DNA of 64,000 bases from Burkholderiales bacterium (GCA_027493935.1 JAOSJV010000012.1:372001-436000); one strand, 5' to 3'. Shown: positions 17,843-28,246, counted from the first letter of the stretch. Notes: generated by a model not told the origin, from the sequence alone. Made by a program: numbers and translations.

Positions 17843-19205
17843 GTTGGATTCGATCTCGTCTAGTTTATATAGGTAGTTCACCATCAGCCCGTAGGACTGG
17901 CGCATGCCGCGCGGCGAGGTGTCGCCGAGCCAGTTGACGCGCTCGAGACGCGCGCCGTTGCCGAGGTGGAACCGCGCCACCGGATCGACCACCTGCGCGC
18001 GCCCACCCCCTGGCTTCAGCGGACTCGGCGAGATAGCGGGCGGCGAGGTGGGTCAGCAGCGGCTCGAGCGCCGTCGCCGCCGGCGCATCGGCGGCGAGGT
18101 CGCGCGTCAGGAGCTCGGCGAGCGCCTCGTACGGGTCGCTCGTGCTGGCGGTGCGGCACAGCCGGTCGGCATCGGATGCGCCCACGAGGCCCGCCCGCCG
18201 CGCCTTCGCCTCCGCAGCCAGCCAGCGCCGGAAGCCTGGTATCGGCGAAAGCGTCGCGAAGTTCTTCAGCCGCGGGAACTCGACGAGCAGCTGCTCGACC
18301 ACGCGCTTGATCAGGAAGCCGCCGAACGAGACCCCGCGCAGCCCGAGCTGGGTGTTCGAGATGGAGTAGAAGACCGCGGCGAGCGCCGAGCGCGGATCGA
18401 GCACCGGCGCCGACTCGTCGAGCAGCGCCTGCACGCTCGCGGCCATGTCGCGCGTGAGCGCGATCTCGACGAAGATCAGCGGCTCGCCCGGCATCCGCGG
18501 ATGGAAGAACGCGTAGCAGCGCCGGTCCGAGTCGAGCCGCTTGCGCAGGTCGCCCCACCCACGGATCTCGTGCACGGCCTCGTAGGCGATCAGCTTCTCG
18601 AGCAGCGCCGCCGGCGAGCTCCAGGTGATGCGCGCGAGCTCGAGGTTGCCGACGTCGAACCAGCTGCCGAGCAGGGAGAAGAGCTCCTCGTCGATCACCT
18701 CGAGCTCGGGCACCTCGCGGACGTGACCGAGCACATCCGCCCGCAGGTCGACCAGGAACTTGACGCCGTCGGCGAGGAGATTGAACTGCTTCAGGATCCG
18801 GATACGCGGCGAGCCGAGCGCGAGCCGCAGGCGCGACTCGGCGTGCCGCCGCGCCGGCCCCGGCGGGGCGCGCTGGTAGTCCTCTACCGCCCGGCGCACC
18901 GCGTGCTCGTCGGGGCCGAACTCGTCGGCGAGCAGCCGCAGGAACCGCTGCTGTCCGCCCTCGTTCAGGGTGCGATACGTGCCGGCGAGCCGGCGCGCGC
19001 GGTCACGCGCCGAGGCCTCGCCGCCGGCCTCCGCCAGGCACTCGCGCAGCGTCGCGCGGACCTGCCTCAGGTCGCCGGCACCGAGGTCGCGCAGCGCGGC
19101 GCGGTCCGGCTGGCCGCCGCTCTTCAGCCAGTTCCAGAAGGTGCGCATCGCCCCCTGCCGCGCGGGCGTCGCGGGCCGGTCGGCGCCTTCCGGGCGGACG
19201 TCCAT
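17771..19205 (-). CDS. Malonyl-CoA decarboxylase, one frame break
   Basis: Converts malonyl-CoA to acetyl-CoA and CO2. After an N-terminal helical domain (NEGGQQRFLRLLADEFGPDE), the GNAT-like catalytic domain shows FYSISNTQLGLRGVSFGGFL and NFATLSPIPGF, with the family's catalytic Ser. The catalytic His region (DPVARFHLGNGARLERVNWL) is one frame over after a break at 18006-18010. Removing one base of that C5 run gives EARGGRAQVVDPVARFHLGNG and about 477 aa, the normal length. ATG at 19205 with GGAG upstream; 19148 is an alternative. Its last ~25 codons are duplicated downstream. Confidence 0.9.
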
Positions 19206-19557
19206 GTTCGGCTCCAATGCGGGACCTCGCACGTCGTGCGGTAGCACTACTCGTGCCAGGGGCGCGCGCGCCGCACCCCATTCCCGTGCCGAGAGTAGCA
19301 GACCGCCGGCGGGGATCGGCCTGCGGCCAGTCGAGCGCCTCCTGCCCCGCACAACGCCTCGCGCCGGACGTGGTCGACGCAGCGCTCGACGGTGCACGGC
19401 ACCATCCGCGACGCCGAAGCGGCTGTCGCGGTGTGGCCGCACGCACGGCAGCTGCTTCGGTAGCGGCCGGCCGCAGCCGATGCGGTTCTCGACGCAGCAG
19501 AGCGCCTTCGCTTTCGCCAGCACCGTGGGCGCGGCGAGGCGCGCAACGCGCGCCGGC
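19206..19557. other. Gap between RND pump gene and malonyl-CoA decarboxylase
   Basis: 352 bases, GC-rich, with no recognisable protein, repeat or RNA. A promoter for malonyl-CoA decarboxylase would be expected here, but no convincing -35/-10 pair was seen. Confidence 0.4.
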
Positions 19558-22500
19558 TCAGCGCGCGGGCGCCGCCGCGTCGCGGCGCGCGTGTCCGCGC
19601 CAGCGCCGCTGGAGATCCTCCACCGCCATCGCGAGCGCCGGCGTGAGCACCATCAGCAGCACCGTGCCGAGCAGCACGCCGACGCCGATCGATACCGCCA
19701 GCGGGATCAGGAACTGGGCCTGGATGCTGCGCTCGACGATCAGTGGAAAGATCCCGAGGAAGGTGGTCACCGCGGTGAGCAGGATTGGGCGGAAGCGGCT
19801 CTTGGCGCCGTCGATGATCGCCTGCTCCGCGCTCTTGCCGCGGCCGCGCTCCTCGTTGACGAAGTCGACCAGCACCAGCGCGCCGTTCACGATGATGCCG
19901 GCGAGACCGACGATGCCGAACAAGCTCACCAGCCCGATGCTGAGCCCGAGCAGCAGGTGCCCGACGGTCGCGCCGACCAGGCCGAACGGGATCGCCGCGA
20001 GCACGATCACCGGCTGCACGTACGACCGGAACGCGAGCGCGAGCAGCGCGTACATCGCGAACACCGAAAGAACGAAGTTTCCCGCGAGGGCGGGCAGCGT
20101 CTGGCCCTGCTCGCGCTGCTCGCCCGCCATGGTGTAGGTGAGCCCCGGCATCTCCTCCTGGAGCCGCGGGATGACCTCCGAGACGAGCCGCGCGTTCACC
20201 TGCTGGCCGGTGACGGTCACGCCGTCGACCTCGGCGAGTACCGTGGTCACGCGGCGGCCGCGCTGGCGCACGATCGTTGCCGGACCGTGGCCCAGCGATA
20301 GCTCGGCGACCTCGTGCAGCGGCACGAAGTCGCCGGCCGGCGTGCGGATCCGGTAGCGCGAGAGGTCCGCGAGCGAGTTGCGCTCGCCGCGCGGCAGCCG
20401 CACGTAGACCCGCACCTCGTCGCGCCCGCGCTGCACGCGCAGTGCCTCGGCGCCGAAGAAAGCGGCGCGCACCTGCTGCGCGACGTTCTCCAGCGTGAGC
20501 CCCAGCGCACGCGCGTTCGGCTTGAGCCTGAACTGCACCTCCCGCTTGCCCGGCTCGCGGTCGTTGCGCACGTCGTACACTCCCTCGATGCGCACGAGCT
20601 CGTCCTCGAGCGCCTGCACTGCCTGCGCGAGCGCCTCCTGCGTGCGCGCCGAAAGCTCGACCTGCACCGGCGAGCCGAGGTTGATCACGTTCGAGGCGAA
20701 CGATAGCTTCTGCACCTGGGGCAGGATGCCGACCGACGCGCGCCAGCGGTTCGCGAACTCGCGCGCCGACACCGTGCGCACCTCGGGGTTGAGCAGCTCG
20801 AAGACCACCGAGGCCTTGTTGCCCTCGAGCACGTTCAGCACGCCGGCGGCGCCGGGACCGGTGCGGTCCTGTGCCCCGACGGTGAGGAAGACCGCGTTCA
20901 CCAGCGGCTCGCCGCTCGGGTCCGGAAGCGTGCGCGCCGCCTCGTGACCGGCGCGCTCGATCTCGAGCGCCGCCTCGAGCGTCGCCTCGGCCGTTGCGCC
21001 CGGCGCGAGCTCGAGCGAGGCGGTCACGTAGCGCCCTTCCACCTGCGGAAAGAAGTTGAACCGCACGTAGCCGCCGCTCAAGACGCCGAGCGTCAGGACC
21101 AGGACCGCGACGCCGCTCGCGATCATCACCCCGTAGTGCGTGGTCGCGAAGCGCAGGAGGCGCTCGAGCGGCCCGTCGACGAACCGGCGCAGCTGCCCGT
21201 CGACCGCGTGGCGCAGGCGCGCGAGCCGCGCCCCGACGCGCGTGCGCGGCACGTGTCCGCGGATATGCAGGTGCGCGAGATGGTGCGGCAGAACGAGCAT
21301 CGCCTCGATCACCGAGACCGCGAGTACGAGGATGACCACGGCGGGGATCTGGTAGAGGAACTTGCCGACCGTGCCGGGCACGAACAGCAGCGGGATGAAC
21401 GCGGCAATCGTGGTCGACACGGCGAGCGCGACCGGCATCGCCACCCGCTGCGCGCCGGCGACCGCCGCCTCCATCGGCGGCGTACCGCGCTCGTTCTCCG
21501 CGTAGATGTTCTCGCCGGTCACGATGGCGTCGTCGACGACGATGCCGATCGCGAGGATGAACCCGAAGAGCGAGGTCATGTTGATCGAGAGCCCGAGCAG
21601 CGGCATCAGGCTGAAGGCGCCGACGAATGCGACGAAGATCCCCGCGGAAACCCAGAACGCGAGCCGCAGGTCGAGAAACAGCGTGAGCGCGCCGAGCACC
21701 AGCGCGAGGCCGATCAGCCCGTTCTTGAGCAGGAGCCGGATGCGGCTTCTGAACTCGTCCGAGTCGTCGCGCCAGACCCCGACCTCGACGCCGGGCGGCA
21801 GCCCGGGCCGCAGGCTGGACTCGAGGTACCGATTCACCAGGCGCACGACGTCGAGCACCTTCTCCTCGCCGACGCGGAACACCTGCACGAACGCGGCCGG
21901 CTTGCCCTGGTAGCGCACGATGAGATCCTCGTCGCGGAAGCCGTCGTCGATGCGCGCGATGTCGGCCAGCCGGACCTTCGCGCCGGTGCGGGCCGACACC
22001 ACCACGATCGAGGCGAAGTCGGCGTGGTCGTAGTTGCGCCCCTTGGCACGCAGCAGTATCGACTCGCCCTGCGCCTTGATGTCGCCCCCGGGCAAGTCGA
22101 GGCTCGAGCGCCGGACCGTCTCCGCGATGTCCTGAAGCGTGAGCCCGTAGGCGCGCAGCACGTCGCTCGGCACCTCGATCGACACCTCGTACTCGCGCAC
22201 CTTCGCCACCTGCACGAGCGAGATCCCGGGCGTGCCCGAGAGCTCGTCCTTGACGCGGTACGCGAGCTCGCGCACGGCGGCCTCGCCGGCGTCGCCGTAG
22301 ACCACGAGCTCGATCACCCGTTGGCGGGTGGTGAGCTCCTTCACCTCGGGCCGCTCGGCCTCGGCCGGGAAGCTCGTGATGCGGTCCACCGCCGACTTGA
22401 TCTCATCGAGCTTGCCGGCGACGTGCACGCCGCGCGCGAGTTCGGCGCGCACGATGCCGACCCCCTCGGCAGCAATCGCCGTGAGCCGGTCGATGCCCTC

Positions 22501-22689
22501 GATGCCCTCGATCTGGTCCTCGATGCGCTGGACGATCGCCTCCTCGACCTCGTCCGGTGCGGCGCCCTGGTACACGACGCGCACCTCGATGATGTCGAGC
22601 TCGACCTGCGGGAAGACCTCCTGGCGCATGGTGAGCGCGCTCGTCAGGCCGGCGATCACGACGAACAGCGCGAGCAGGTTGGCGGCCAC
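19558..22689 (-). CDS. RND efflux transporter permease (AcrB family)
   Basis: Inner-membrane proton-driven efflux pump subunit, 1043 residues in the open frame. TM-rich N-terminus (NLLALFVVIAGLTSAL), the TM4 motif GIVVDDAIVTGENIYAEN with the proton-relay Asp pair, and a second TM bundle (AMYALLALAFRSYVQPVIVL) are visible. The true start is probably the ATG at 22724-22726 (MTGLIAWMARHP), reached if one base of the C5 run at 22690-22694 is removed. It pairs with the membrane-fusion gene upstream. No TolC-type outer-membrane gene is in the window. Confidence 0.93.
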   Translation of the reverse strand: MAANLLALFVVIAGLTSALTMRQEVFPQVELDIIEVRVVYQGAAPDEVEEAIVQRIEDQIEGIEGIDRLTAIAAEGVGIVRAELARGVHVAGKLDEIKSAVDRITSFPAEAERPEVKELTTRQRVIELVVYGDAGEAAVRELAYRVKDELSGTPGISLVQVAKVREYEVSIEVPSDVLRAYGLTLQDIAETVRRSSLDLPGGDIKAQGESILLRAKGRNYDHADFASIVVVSARTGAKVRLADIARIDDGFRDEDLIVRYQGKPAAFVQVFRVGEEKVLDVVRLVNRYLESSLRPGLPPGVEVGVWRDDSDEFRSRIRLLLKNGLIGLALVLGALTLFLDLRLAFWVSAGIFVAFVGAFSLMPLLGLSINMTSLFGFILAIGIVVDDAIVTGENIYAENERGTPPMEAAVAGAQRVAMPVALAVSTTIAAFIPLLFVPGTVGKFLYQIPAVVILVLAVSVIEAMLVLPHHLAHLHIRGHVPRTRVGARLARLRHAVDGQLRRFVDGPLERLLRFATTHYGVMIASGVAVLVLTLGVLSGGYVRFNFFPQVEGRYVTASLELAPGATAEATLEAALEIERAGHEAARTLPDPSGEPLVNAVFLTVGAQDRTGPGAAGVLNVLEGNKASVVFELLNPEVRTVSAREFANRWRASVGILPQVQKLSFASNVINLGSPVQVELSARTQEALAQAVQALEDELVRIEGVYDVRNDREPGKREVQFRLKPNARALGLTLENVAQQVRAAFFGAEALRVQRGRDEVRVYVRLPRGERNSLADLSRYRIRTPAGDFVPLHEVAELSLGHGPATIVRQRGRRVTTVLAEVDGVTVTGQQVNARLVSEVIPRLQEEMPGLTYTMAGEQREQGQTLPALAGNFVLSVFAMYALLALAFRSYVQPVIVLAAIPFGLVGATVGHLLLGLSIGLVSLFGIVGLAGIIVNGALVLVDFVNEERGRGKSAEQAIIDGAKSRFRPILLTAVTTFLGIFPLIVERSIQAQFLIPLAVSIGVGVLLGTVLLMVLTPALAMAVEDLQRRWRGHARRDAAAPAR

Positions 22690-23879
22690 GGGGGTGGCGC
22701 GCCATCCAGGCGATGAGACCGGTCATGGCGCGTTGCGCTCCGGGGTCGCCCGGCGCCGTCGCCCACCACGCGCACCGCCATGCCCTCGGTGACGACCTTG
22801 AGGTCGCTCACGACGACGCGCGCGCCCTCGGGCAGCCCGTCCGCCGCCATCGCGACGGTGTCCCTGCCCTCGTAGATCACCCGCACCGGCCGGATCGAGA
22901 CCGTGTCGCGCTCGCCGAGCAGCCAGACCACGTCGCCGCCGCGCAACGCGCGCCGCGGAACGACCGCGTAGCGGCCCTGGTCGCGCCCGACGATCTCGAC
23001 CGTTGCGTACATGCCGACCAGGAGCGGCGGGGCCGCTGCCGCGGCGGCGGCGGCGGAGCGAGGCACGCCGCGCGCCGACGGGTCGTCGACCCGCACCACG
23101 ACGTTGAACGTGCGCGTCGCGCTGTCCACCGCCGCCTCGACGCGATCGACGTGCGCCGGCCAGCTGTACGCGCCTGCGCCGTGCTCGACGTTCACCGTCG
23201 CCTTCGCGCCGCCGCCCTCCGGCCCACGGCGCCACGGATCGGCGATCAGCGCCACGTCGCGGTCGGTCAGCGAAACCGCGATCTCTAGCGCGTCGTCGGC
23301 GAAGATGCGCGCGAGTGTCTTGCCCGGCTGGACCGTCTCGCCCACCGCGACGGACTTCGCGAGCACCTTGCCGCGGAACGGCGCTCGGATCACCGTTCGC
23401 TCGAGATCGATTCGCCGCTGCCGCTCGAGCGCCTCGGCGCGGGCGAGCGCCGCGCGCGCCTGGTCGCGGTTCGCCACGCGCTCGTCGAGCGTCTGGCGCG
23501 AAAGGAACCCTTGCTTGATCAGTCCCTCGGTGCGCTCGAGCAGCCGCTCGGCGAGCCGCAGGCTCGCCTCGGCCGAGCGCCGGTCGGCGTCGGCCTGCGC
23601 GAGCGCGGCGCGGAACGGTTCGGGGTCCAGACGCACGAGCTCGTCGTCGCGCGCGAACGCGCCTCCGGTGACGAGCGACGGATTGACGAACGCCACGCGC
23701 CCGGATACCTCGGCCGCGACCACGACTTCCAAGCGCGGCGCGACCAGCCCGTTGCCGGTGACGGCGAGCGCGCCCGCGCGGAATTCGACCGGCGCCGCGC
23801 GCACGAGCGTCAGCTGCTTCGCCGGCTGGCGCACCGCCGGCCGCGGCTTGAGCACCTGCAGCGCGGCAAAGCCGCCCAC
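22656..23879 (-). CDS. RND efflux membrane-fusion (periplasmic adaptor) protein
   Basis: HlyD/AcrA-type adaptor linking the RND pump to an outer-membrane channel. Visible: barrel-sandwich segments (VAAEVSGRVAFVNPSLVTGG and TVIRAPFRGKVLAKSVAVGE), an alpha-hairpin between them, and a beta-barrel. The open frame starts at a GTG inside a hydrophobic anchor; the preceding bases encode RWFWRAVAFAILAAG, so the real N-terminus lies upstream (about 23954) behind an indel at the G5 run 23937-23941. At the other end, an indel near 22742-22746 would let it stop at 22723, overlapping the pump ATG. Both ends are therefore approximate. Confidence 0.85.
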   Translation of the reverse strand: MGGFAALQVLKPRPAVRQPAKQLTLVRAAPVEFRAGALAVTGNGLVAPRLEVVVAAEVSGRVAFVNPSLVTGGAFARDDELVRLDPEPFRAALAQADADRRSAEASLRLAERLLERTEGLIKQGFLSRQTLDERVANRDQARAALARAEALERQRRIDLERTVIRAPFRGKVLAKSVAVGETVQPGKTLARIFADDALEIAVSLTDRDVALIADPWRRGPEGGGAKATVNVEHGAGAYSWPAHVDRVEAAVDSATRTFNVVVRVDDPSARGVPRSAAAAAAAAPPLLVGMYATVEIVGRDQGRYAVVPRRALRGGDVVWLLGERDTVSIRPVRVIYEGRDTVAMAADGLPEGARVVVSDLKVVTEGMAVRVVGDGAGRPRSATRHDRSHRLDGAPPPWPPTCSRCSS

Positions 23880-24041
23880 GCCGGCGGCGAGGATCGCGAA
23901 CGCGACCGCGCGCCAGAACCAGCGCGAGCGCTGCGCGGGGGATCAACGTCGGTCAAGATGGCGGGCCAGTGGCGGGAAACGCGGCGGTCGGGAGCGGAGC
24001 ATCCGGCGCCGGCCGCCGCGCAGCGGCCGGACGCCCTGATT

Positions 24042-26378
24042 CTACGCCGCGTGCGAGGACACCGGATGCGCGGCGCGGACAAGCGCCTCCGTCCGGCGCG
24101 CCTCCTCCTTCGCCCGCTCGGCGAGGAGGTAGAGCTGCTGCTTGCCCGACAGGTATTGCTTCGGCCACGACGCGCCCTCGTAGCCGTACTCGGCGGCGGC
24201 GTGCAGCGTGAAGTAGGGGTCGGTGAGGTGCGGCCGCGCGAGCGCGACGAGGTCCGCACGCCCGGCGGCGACAATCGTGTTCACCTGGTCCGCGGTGGTG
24301 ATCGCGCCCACCGCCATCGTGGCGATGCCGGCCTCGTTGCGGATCTGCTCGGCGAACACGAGCTGGTACATGCGGCCGTAGACCGGCTTCGACGCGGGAT
24401 CGGTCTGCCCGGTGGAAACGTCGACGAGGTCGCAGCCGTGCGCGTTGAACGCCCGGGCGATCGCCACCGCGTCCTCGCCGGTGTTCCCGCCGGGGATCCA
24501 GTCGGTCGCAGAGATGCGCACCGACATCGGCTGCTCCGCCGGCCACACCGCCCGGCAAGCGTCGAACACCTCGAGCGGGAAGCGCAGGCGGTTCTCGAGC
24601 GAACCTCCGTAGGCGTCGGTGCGGCGGTTGGTGACCGGAGAGAGGAACGAGGCGTGCAGATAGCCGTGCGCCATGTGCAGCTCGAGCATATCGAAGCCGC
24701 ACTCGATGCCCATGCGGGCCGCAGCGACGTACTGCTCGCGCACTCGGTCCATGTCGGCGCGCGACATCGCGCGCGGAGTCTGGCTCTCGCCCGCGTAGTA
24801 CGGCAGCGGCGAGGCGGCCATGACCGGCCAGTTGCCGTGCTTCAGCGGCTTGTCCATCTCCTCCCACATCAGCTGGGTCGAGCCCTTGCGCCCGGCGTGG
24901 CCGAGCTGCAGCGCGATCTTCGCGTCGGTGTGCGTGTGCACGAACTGGACGATGCGTTTCCAGGCCGCCGCGTGCTCGGTCCGGTACATGCCGGCGCAGC
25001 CGGGCGTGATGCGCGCATCCGGCGCGACGCAGGTCATCTCGGTGAACACAAGGCCCGCGCCGCCCACTGCGCGCGCGCCGTAGTGCACAAAGTGCCAGTC
25101 GGTCGGCGTGCCGTCGACCGCGCAGTACTGGCACATCGGCGAGACCACGACGCGGTTCGTGAGGCGCATGCCGCGCAGGTGGAACGGCGCGAACATCGGC
25201 GGCGCGGCAAACCCCTTCGGCAGCCGCACGCCCTCGGCTTTCGCCACGTGGGCGGCCCACCAGCGATCGAGCTCGGCGACGACCGAGGCGTCGCGCAGGC
25301 GCAAGTTCTCGTAGGTGACCGCCTTCGCGCGCGACATCAGCGCGAAGTTGAACTGCACGGGCTCCATGTGCCAGAAGCGGTGCACGTTCTCGAAGAACAC
25401 CAGGCTCGTGTTGGCCGAGTGCTGGATCCGGTCGGCCTCGGCGTGACGCTCCTCTTCGTAGGCGCGCAGCGCGGCCTTGGTGCTCTTACGGTGCCGCGTG
25501 ACCGCGTGGTGCAGCGCGATCGCGTCCTCGAGCGCGAGCTTGGTGCCCGAGCCGATCGACCAGTGCGCCGAGTGCGCGGCGTCGCCGAGCAGCACGACGT
25601 TCTCGTGGCTCCAGCGCTCGCAGCGCACCGCCGGGAAGTTGCGCCAGTAGGAGCGGTTGGTCTGGAAGTCGGCGCCGCGAAACTCATCGGCGAAGAGCTT
25701 GCGCGCGTAGGCCACCGTGGCGCGCTCGTCCTGCACGCCGAGGCCCGCGCGCTCGAACGCCTCGCTGGTCGTCTCGACGATTACTGTGCATTCGCCCTGC
25801 GTGAACATGTAGGCATGCAGGTTCCAGATGCCGTGCTCGTTCTCGCGGAAGCCGTAGGTGAAGCCGGGCAGCGTCGCGCGCGCACCGAGCCAGACGAACT
25901 TGTTCGGTCGTAACTCGACGGTCGGGCGGAAATGCTCCTTCCAGTTCTCGCGGATGACGCTGTTGATGCCGTCGGCAGCCACCACCAGGTCGGCGTTCAG
26001 GTACGGGTCGATGGCGGCGACATCGGCCTGGTAGTGCACCGCGATGCCGAGCCCGGCGGCGCGCCGCTGCAGGATCTCCAGCAGCGAGAGTCGCTTCAGT
26101 CCAGAGAAGCCGTGCCCGGAGGACTTGATCGTCGTGCCCTTATAATGGACGTAGATGTCGTCCCAATAGGCGAAGCTCGCGGCGATGTCGCGGTAGGTCG
26201 GCTCGTCGGCCGCCTTGAGGTTGCCCAGCGTCTCGTCCGAGAGCACGATGCCGAAGCCGAAGGTGTCGTCGGCGCGGTTGCGCTCGTAGACCGTCACTTC
26301 CGCGTCCGGAAAGCTCTTCTTGTGGAGGATGGCGTAATACAGACCCGCCGGGCCGCCGCCGATCACGTTCACCTTCAT
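24042..26378 (-). CDS. FAD monooxygenase / OYE reductase fusion (2-aminobenzoyl-CoA monooxygenase/reductase type)
   Basis: A 778-residue two-domain flavoprotein. Residues 1 to ~390 are a class A FAD hydroxylase (GGGPAGLYYAILHKK dinucleotide fold; VVLLGDAAHSAHWSIGSG second FAD motif). Residues ~395-760 are an old-yellow-enzyme FMN barrel (LTNRVVVSPMCQY, LQLGHAGRKGS, AHGYLHASFLSPVTNRRTD). This fusion is the hallmark of Azoarcus 2-aminobenzoyl-CoA monooxygenase/reductase, which hydroxylates and dearomatises an aryl-CoA; databases also name it salicylyl-CoA 5-hydroxylase. Anthranilate is favoured by the aminobenzoate-like ligase, but salicylate is possible. 34 bases separate it from the upstream ligase gene. 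Confidence 0.9.
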   Translation of the reverse strand: MKVNVIGGGPAGLYYAILHKKSFPDAEVTVYERNRADDTFGFGIVLSDETLGNLKAADEPTYRDIAASFAYWDDIYVHYKGTTIKSSGHGFSGLKRLSLLEILQRRAAGLGIAVHYQADVAAIDPYLNADLVVAADGINSVIRENWKEHFRPTVELRPNKFVWLGARATLPGFTYGFRENEHGIWNLHAYMFTQGECTVIVETTSEAFERAGLGVQDERATVAYARKLFADEFRGADFQTNRSYWRNFPAVRCERWSHENVVLLGDAAHSAHWSIGSGTKLALEDAIALHHAVTRHRKSTKAALRAYEEERHAEADRIQHSANTSLVFFENVHRFWHMEPVQFNFALMSRAKAVTYENLRLRDASVVAELDRWWAAHVAKAEGVRLPKGFAAPPMFAPFHLRGMRLTNRVVVSPMCQYCAVDGTPTDWHFVHYGARAVGGAGLVFTEMTCVAPDARITPGCAGMYRTEHAAAWKRIVQFVHTHTDAKIALQLGHAGRKGSTQLMWEEMDKPLKHGNWPVMAASPLPYYAGESQTPRAMSRADMDRVREQYVAAARMGIECGFDMLELHMAHGYLHASFLSPVTNRRTDAYGGSLENRLRFPLEVFDACRAVWPAEQPMSVRISATDWIPGGNTGEDAVAIARAFNAHGCDLVDVSTGQTDPASKPVYGRMYQLVFAEQIRNEAGIATMAVGAITTADQVNTIVAAGRADLVALARPHLTDPYFTLHAAAEYGYEGASWPKQYLSGKQQLYLLAERAKEEARRTEALVRAAHPVSSHAA

Positions 26379-26412
26379 GTGTGGGTCTCCTGCCGCATCC
26401 GTTCGCGGTTCG

Positions 26413-28036
26413 CTACCGCTCTTGCCGTGCCTGCATCCGGCGCGCGAGCTCGTTCGCGAGCGCGCTTTTCATCACTTTCCGGGTCGGTGTCATCGGCATC
26501 GCATCGATCACCTCGAGCCGCTCGGGCCAGCGCACCTTGCCGACGCCGTGCCCGGCGAGCCACTGCTGCATCTCGTCGAACTCGAAACGCCCGCCTGCGC
26601 GCAGCGTGACGAAGCAGCAGGCCCGCTCGCCGAGCACCGGGTCGGGCATCGGCACGATCGCGCACATCTCGACCGCCGGGTGGGCGATGATCAGGTTCTC
26701 CACGTCGAGCGGGTTGAACTTCACGCCGCCGCGGTTGATGACCTCCTTCGTCCGTCCGGCAAGGCGCAGGTTGCCGGCCGCGTCGATCGCCGCGAGGTCG
26801 CCGGTGCGGAACCAGCCGTCGGCGGTGAACGCCGCCGCGGTCGCCCGGGGATTGTCGAGGTAGCCGGCGAAGAGCGATGCGCCGCGCATCTCGAGCTCAC
26901 CCACCACGCCCGGGGCGGCAGGCTCGCCGTCATCGCGCACCACCCGAAGCTCGTTGCCGGGGCGGCCCGCCCGGCGGCGCCGACGCGCTCGGTCGGCGCA
27001 TCGCCCGGGCGCCCGTAGGCGCCGGCTTGCAGCTCGGTCATGCCCCAGAGCTGCAGCACCTTGCCGCCGCCGAGCTTCGCCTCGAGCGCCTGCGCGAGAT
27101 CGGGCGGGACGGCTGCACCCGACAGCACCACCAGGCGCACCGAGGAGCAGTCCTTGCCGTCGAGCAGCGCGCTGCCCAGGCAGCTCGCGATGTGCGCCGG
27201 ACCGGCATACACGACGCTCGGCCGCTCGTGCACGAGCAGATCCGCGAACTCCTGCGGCGTGTACGTCGGCAGGAGCACCGCGGTCGCACCCGCGCAGAGT
27301 GCCACGCTGAGCGCCGAGAGGCCGTAGAGATGCGTGAAGGGCGCCGCGCACAGCAGGACGTCGTGCGGCCCGATGCCGAGCTCCCGCGCGGCGAGCCGGA
27401 AGTTCGAGAGGTAGGTCTGGTACGGATGCGGCACGCCCTTCGGCGCGGCGGTAGTCCCGGAGGTGTAGAGGAGCACGAACGGATCGCTCGCCGCCACCGG
27501 CACCGCCGGCGCCTCGCCCCGCCGCCGGCGAGGGCGTCGAACGCCACCGCGCCGGCCGGCGCGCCGCCGACCGCGATGACGTGCGCGAGGCGCGGCAGCC
27601 GCTCGCGCAACTCCAGCGCGAGCGCGGCCGCGGCGTAGTCCTTGGCCTGCGCGATGCACACCATCGCGACCGCGCCGCTGTGCCGCAGCAGCGTCCCGAG
27701 CTCGGCCTCGCGATAGGGCATATGCACCGTCTGCATGACCGCGCCGCACGCGCTGATGCCGAGGTACGCGACCACGAACTCGACCAGGTTCGGCAGCTGC
27801 ACCGCGACCACGTCGCCCTTGGCGACGCCGAGCCGCTCGAGCCCGCGCGCGAACGCATACGCACGCGCGCGCAGTTCCGCATAGCCGAGCGAGCGAGCGC
27901 CCTGCCGCACCGCGATCCGGTCGGGGGCCGCGCGCGCCGCCCGCTCGAGCCAGTCGCGCAGCAGCTCGTCGGTCCACCAGCCGGCGGCGCGATAGCGCGC
28001 CACGAGCTCGGGCGGATATTCGATGCGGATCGCCAT
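26413..28036 (-). CDS. Acyl/aryl-CoA ligase (AMP-forming), two frame breaks
   Basis: Acyl-adenylate enzyme of about 541 aa when two single-base breaks are corrected. The first frame (MAIRIEYPPELVARYRAAGW) runs to about 27520. The second carries LLYTSGTTAAPKGVPHPYQ and LWGMTELQAGAYG. The third, after the G4 run at 26959-26962, carries DGWFRTGDLAAID, RTKEVINRGGVKFNPLDVE and the catalytic Lys in TPTRKVMKSAL. It is closest by eye to cyclohexanecarboxylate/2,3-dihydroxybenzoate-type ligases. It is transcribed just ahead of the monooxygenase/reductase, so it may supply that enzyme's substrate and make the ligase at 14624 redundant or specialised. Confidence 0.83.
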
Positions 28037-28147
28037 GTCCTCCTCGCTCACGACCCGGCGCGGCCGAACCGGCTTCCGTTCCCGCGCACGCCGCGACCGC
28101 TCCGGCGCATTGTACCCGCAAGCCGAAACGTCGAGCGCCCCGAAACG

Positions 28148-28174
28148 TTAAGCACCCAAACTGTTTAGGCTTAA
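28148..28174. promoter_or_regulatory. AT-rich dyad operator with candidate promoter
   Basis: In a very GC-rich background this site is AT-rich and symmetric: TTAAGC at 28148, CCCAAACTGTTTAGG in the middle, GCTTAA ending at 28174. TAAAAT (28172-28177) is a good -10 for rightward transcription, with TTAAGC as a weak -35 at 18-base spacing. It lies about 110 bases upstream of the leftward ligase-monooxygenase genes, where a MarR-type repressor would be expected to bind. Confidence 0.5.
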
Positions 28175-28246
28175 AATATCAACCGGCCGGGCGCGCCGCG
28201 GCGGTTCGGCCACGCGTCGCGTCCGAGACGCACAGGGAACGGCCGC

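Noticed and set aside
20944..22716. A 590-codon plus-strand frame antisense to the RND pump
   Set aside because: Low-complexity His/Arg/Asp-rich translation with no motifs, mirroring the pump gene. Similar long antisense frames across the window were discarded for the same reason.
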